Positions 6,826-9,028 of a DNA stretch of 9,028 nt are shown in pieces. The notes under the pieces were generated by a model. The model ran no database searches, was not told where the DNA came from, and worked only from the letters and a program-made list of their open reading frames with translations. This DNA comes from Alphaproteobacteria bacterium (GTDB taxonomy: Bacteria; Pseudomonadota; Alphaproteobacteria; Sphingomonadales; Emcibacteraceae): assembly GCA_002401545.1 (NCBI GenBank), contig NVTJ01000100.1:1-9028 (forward strand), written 5' to 3'. Both the position numbers and the translations under genes were made by a program. Each line of letters starts with the position of its first letter. The stretch's first letter is position 1.

Positions 6826-6831
6826 CAGAAT

Positions 6832-7590
6832 GTGATTAAAAGAATTCAACAGAAAATAAAAAACCTCGGCAAGCTCACCCTGTTCTTCATGCTCACTTCA
6901 TGCACCTTCGGTGCTCAGGCCCATGATCCTCAAAATACACATCAGGAGACACCGCTGTTGAACCAGCTCAGTCAAAAAGAAATCAAAGAAGGCTGGCAAT
7001 TATTATTTGATGGTAAAACCCTCAACGGATGGCGTAAATTTCATGGCGAAGCGGCCACATCACCCTGGAAAATAGAGGATGGCGCCCTCATGCTTGAGGC
7101 CAAAGGCGGCGGCGATATAATCACCGAACACAAATACGGCAGCTTTATTCTTGAGCTTGACTGGAAAATTTCCCCGGGCGGCAACAGCGGGATTTTTTAC
7201 CGGGTCGTTGAAGAAAATCAGAAAGAAATCTGGTGGTCCGGTCCTGAATATCAAATTCTCGACAATGATAATCAGTCCTACAGCCCTCTGGCCACAGAGA
7301 AATCAGCATCGTTATTCGCGCTTTATGCCGCAAGTGAAGACCATACCAGACCTGTTGGTCAGTTTAACAAAACGCGACTGGTCATTAAAGGTCAAAAAGT
7401 CCGGCATTGGCTGAACGGTTATCTGGTGGCTGAATATGAAATTAACTCAGAAGACTGGAATGATCGCATTGCCAAAAGCAAATTCTCGGTCTTCAGTAAA
7501 TTCGGCACCGAAAAGCGCGGCCATATTGGTTTGCAGGATCACGGCCATCAGGTCTGGTTCAGAAATATAAAAATTCTTCCCCTTGACTAG
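6832..7590 (+). CDS. DUF1080 / 3-keto-disaccharide hydrolase-family lipoprotein
   Basis: This 252-residue protein carries one DUF1080 domain (Pfam 3-keto-disaccharide hydrolase, a concanavalin-like jelly roll). Family signatures in order are LLFDGKTLNGW near 57-67, DWKISPGGNSGIFYRV near 113-128, PEYQILDN near 140-147, HWLNG near 193, and HIGLQDHGHQVWFRNIKI near the end. Members cleave glycosides already oxidised to a 3-keto sugar. The N-terminus has a basic start, a hydrophobic stretch and a lipobox LTSC with Cys24, suggesting a periplasm-facing lipoprotein; an alternative signal peptidase I site (AQA-HD) follows nearby. Translation starts at GTG behind AAGGA. It lies 43 bases after the small subunit in the same operon, so oxidation and cleavage are probably co-expressed. 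The gene ends six bases before the convergent GH63-like gene. The precise glycoside is unknown. Confidence 0.92.
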   Translation: MIKRIQQKIKNLGKLTLFFMLTSCTFGAQAHDPQNTHQETPLLNQLSQKEIKEGWQLLFDGKTLNGWRKFHGEAATSPWKIEDGALMLEAKGGGDIITEHKYGSFILELDWKISPGGNSGIFYRVVEENQKEIWWSGPEYQILDNDNQSYSPLATEKSASLFALYAASEDHTRPVGQFNKTRLVIKGQKVRHWLNGYLVAEYEINSEDWNDRIAKSKFSVFSKFGTEKRGHIGLQDHGHQVWFRNIKILPLD

Positions 7591-7596
7591 GAGGTG

Positions 7597-8892
7597 TTAC
7601 TTCCCCGCCCAATGCAGCCACATGGCGGCGGTCCAGGAGAAATCTTCGCCCCCCGTCCCCTCACCCGTTTCAGGATTAAAAGCTTCATAAAAACCAGACT
7701 GCTTCATGAGAGCTGCCGTATCAAGCTTGATACGTTCTGACAAATCAACAAGGCCAACTTCCCGGCAGCCTTTGGAAATCATATAATTGACAACAGCCCA
7801 CACCGGCCCGCGCCAATAACGCATAGCATCAAACCGGGGATTGTCCGGCAATAGACTTGGCATCAAAAATCTGGTCGTTGTCGCAATTTTCTCCAGATTC
7901 CTGCTCACACTTGCACGTTGCATATCAGAACCAACCCCCGCATAAAAACACAAGAATGTCGCGCTGCTGATAATGCCCGATGACCGACCACTGATAAGAT
8001 CTTTTGAACAGAAGGCACCAATTTTATCATTCCAAAGAAAATCAACTCCCTTTTGCGCTCTATGGATCCAGTTTCCGATTTCAACAGCATCTTTTTCAAA
8101 ATCAAATTCGTTCGCCAAAGCCAGCATATCTTTATTTGCCCTGATCAGCATCATGGTCATGCCAACATCAACAACGCGGAATGGTCCTTCAGTCGCGATG
8201 GTTTTATGATCCCAATTTTGGGCGCGGCCATATTCAACCATCGCAACAAAACGGTCATAATCTTCCTTATGTGGTCGCATTTTTTTATCAAGATGCAGGG
8301 TATCGCGACGTTCATATGGTCCAATTGCGGAAATATCCACTGCGGCCGCTGGCTCGTCCCATTCCGGCGCGTTATCCCGACCGGTTTCCCAAGGGTGGGT
8401 CGCCACCACGAGGCCTTTATTCAGCGGGTCGCGGTATTTATCAAACCATCTGTGCCAGGCCATGATTTTAGGAAAAAGATGCTCAATATGGGCGCGATTT
8501 TTATCACTTTTATCCATTTCCCATATCTGCCGCACCATGGAGGCGGCAACAGGCGGCTGGGTAATCCCCGACGTAGCTGGTGTTTTCCCTGTTTGCCACA
8601 CGCTCGCCCCGGGGAAATAGCCGTCATTTTCCTGCCAGAAAACAATCTGGGGAACAAAACCGTCCTGCCACTGGGCGTCAAACAGGGTTTCAATCTCTTT
8701 CCATGCCCGGTCAATATCGAATTCAGCAAATCCAAGGGCCACAAATGCCGAGTCCCAATTCCACTGAAAGGGATAAACATTCTTATTGGGAACAGTATAG
8801 CCCCCCAGGTCATTGGACATTAAAATATCCCGCGCCCGCTGATTCATATGGCCCGTCGAAACTTCTCCATTGCCTACAACGCTTTCGTTCAT
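7597..8892 (-). CDS. GH63-type glucosylglycerate/mannosylglycerate hydrolase-like glycosidase
   Basis: This 431-residue protein resembles the short GH63 enzymes that hydrolyse glucosylglycerate or mannosylglycerate (mycobacterial and Thermus types, of similar length). Recognisable stretches are SNDLGGYTVPN at 26-36, YPFQWNWDSAFVALGF at 40-55, QWQDGFVPQIVF at 74-85, HPWETGRDN at 166-174, YWRGPVWAVVNY at 359-370, and FYEAFNPETG followed by GGEDFSWTAAM near the end. D173 is the likely general acid, and E403, about 28 residues from the C-terminus, the likely base by comparison with the family; both are my assignments. No signal peptide is visible, so it should be cytoplasmic, unlike the other enzymes here. 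The start is at 8892 behind a weak AGG. It follows the receptor gene across the repeat junction after a GC-rich hairpin and converges with the DUF1080 gene (6-base gap, no terminator between). A trehalase-like or alpha-glucosidase role is an alternative. Confidence 0.82.
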   Translation of the reverse strand: MNESVVGNGEVSTGHMNQRARDILMSNDLGGYTVPNKNVYPFQWNWDSAFVALGFAEFDIDRAWKEIETLFDAQWQDGFVPQIVFWQENDGYFPGASVWQTGKTPATSGITQPPVAASMVRQIWEMDKSDKNRAHIEHLFPKIMAWHRWFDKYRDPLNKGLVVATHPWETGRDNAPEWDEPAAAVDISAIGPYERRDTLHLDKKMRPHKEDYDRFVAMVEYGRAQNWDHKTIATEGPFRVVDVGMTMMLIRANKDMLALANEFDFEKDAVEIGNWIHRAQKGVDFLWNDKIGAFCSKDLISGRSSGIISSATFLCFYAGVGSDMQRASVSRNLEKIATTTRFLMPSLLPDNPRFDAMRYWRGPVWAVVNYMISKGCREVGLVDLSERIKLDTAALMKQSGFYEAFNPETGEGTGGEDFSWTAAMWLHWAGK

Positions 8893-8914
8893 TATTTGCC
8901 TGTTTTTTTATTTA

Positions 8915-8943
8915 AATTTAAAGAACTGATATATTTCCGGCAA
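8915..8943 (-). promoter_or_regulatory. Possible weak promoter of the complete GH63-like gene
   Basis: This is the repeat copy of the TTGCCG-17-TAAATT arrangement, here directly upstream of the complete gene starting at 8892. The hexamers are weak and no operator copy is nearby, so this gene may be constitutive or read through from the receptor gene. Confidence 0.3.
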
Positions 8944-8974
8944 GCCTGCGCCGTTTTTTTTTGCGGCGCAGGCT
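8943..8974 (-). terminator. Second copy of the 11-bp stem-loop between receptor and GH63-like gene
   Basis: Exact repeat of the hairpin at 203-234: an 11-base perfect stem with a nine-T loop on the plus strand. It sits between the receptor stop (8991) and the GH63-like start (8892). It lacks a U-tract in the direction of transcription, so it could also be a processing or stabilising hairpin. Confidence 0.55.
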
Positions 8975-8990
8975 GTCTGTTGTTTTCACA

Positions 8991-9028
8991 TCAGAAGTTA
9001 TATGTGAGGGCGGCCTTGAAGTTACGTC
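8991..9028 (-). CDS. TonB-dependent receptor, C-terminal fragment (cut by window edge)
   Basis: These are the last 38 bases of the receptor gene, including the TGA at 8993-8991 and the C-terminal segment ending in LTYNF. They are identical to 251-288. The piece is the terminal repeat rather than a second gene, unless the locus is tandemly duplicated. Confidence 0.9.
   Translation of the reverse strand, partial: RNFKAALTYNF

Larger units (their letters stand above)
8741..9028. repeat. Right copy of 288-base exact terminal direct repeat
   Basis: Identical to 1-288 over its whole length. It ends at the window edge inside the receptor C-terminus. It marks the closure point of an 8740-base circle or the start of a second tandem unit. 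Confidence 0.97.

Noticed and set aside
8053..8823. Long open frame on the plus strand opposite the GH63-like gene (256 codons)
   Set aside because: The minus-strand frame carries strong family motifs throughout; the plus-strand translation has none.
1..9028. Circular plasmid or phage genome
   Set aside because: The terminal overlap permits a circle, but no replication, partition, mobilisation, capsid or integrase gene is visible.

Overview
The window looks like a small carbohydrate-utilisation locus from a Gram-negative bacterium. The outer-membrane TonB-dependent receptor with an N-terminal DEIIVTGT box, the Tat-exported dehydrogenase and the moderate-GC genes with AT-rich spacers suggest a marine-type heterotrophic proteobacterium, perhaps an alphaproteobacterium. 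The taxonomic guess is weak and rests on protein style only. Six full genes are present: a TonB-dependent receptor (251-2692, -), a secreted glycerophosphodiester phosphodiesterase family protein (3301-4191, -), a GMC flavoprotein dehydrogenase (4450-6153, +), its Tat-signal small subunit of the gluconate 2-dehydrogenase subunit 3 family (6150-6788, +), a DUF1080 / 3-keto-disaccharide hydrolase lipoprotein (6832-7590, +) and a cytoplasmic GH63-type glucosylglycerate/mannosylglycerate hydrolase-like protein (7597-8892, -).

The first 288 bases are repeated exactly as the last 288 bases (offset 8740). The two copies carry the N-terminus of the GH63 gene, the GH63/receptor spacer and the C-terminus of the receptor. 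Joining the ends gives one intact copy of every gene, so the molecule reads as an 8740-base circle or as one unit of a tandem array. No replication, mobilisation, integrase or transposase gene is visible, so a plain plasmid is not supported. Tandem amplification, an excised circle or an assembly artefact all remain possible.

Regulation is the clearest non-coding signal. Four copies of the same 14-base near-palindrome TGTAATCGTTTACA, typical of a LacI-family operator, occur only in the two AT-rich regulatory regions. Two lie upstream of the receptor, 62 bases apart, and two lie between the divergent phosphodiesterase and dehydrogenase genes, 95 bases apart. Both spacings are close to whole helical turns. 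In two promoters the operator fills the spacer between the -35 and -10 hexamers, and in the third it begins at the expected transcription start. The regulator itself is not in the window.

The inferred pathway is that the receptor brings an oligosaccharide or glycoside across the outer membrane and the phosphodiesterase may remove a phosphodiester-linked group in the periplasm. The GMC/small-subunit pair would oxidise a sugar hydroxyl (probably C3), and the DUF1080 lipoprotein would cleave the resulting 3-keto-glycoside. The GH63-type enzyme would then act on a small glycoside such as glucosylglycerate in the cytoplasm. The combination of a keto-glycoside route, a phosphodiesterase and a GH63 glycerate-glycoside hydrolase under one operator is the most interesting aspect. 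The substrate is not shown by the sequence.
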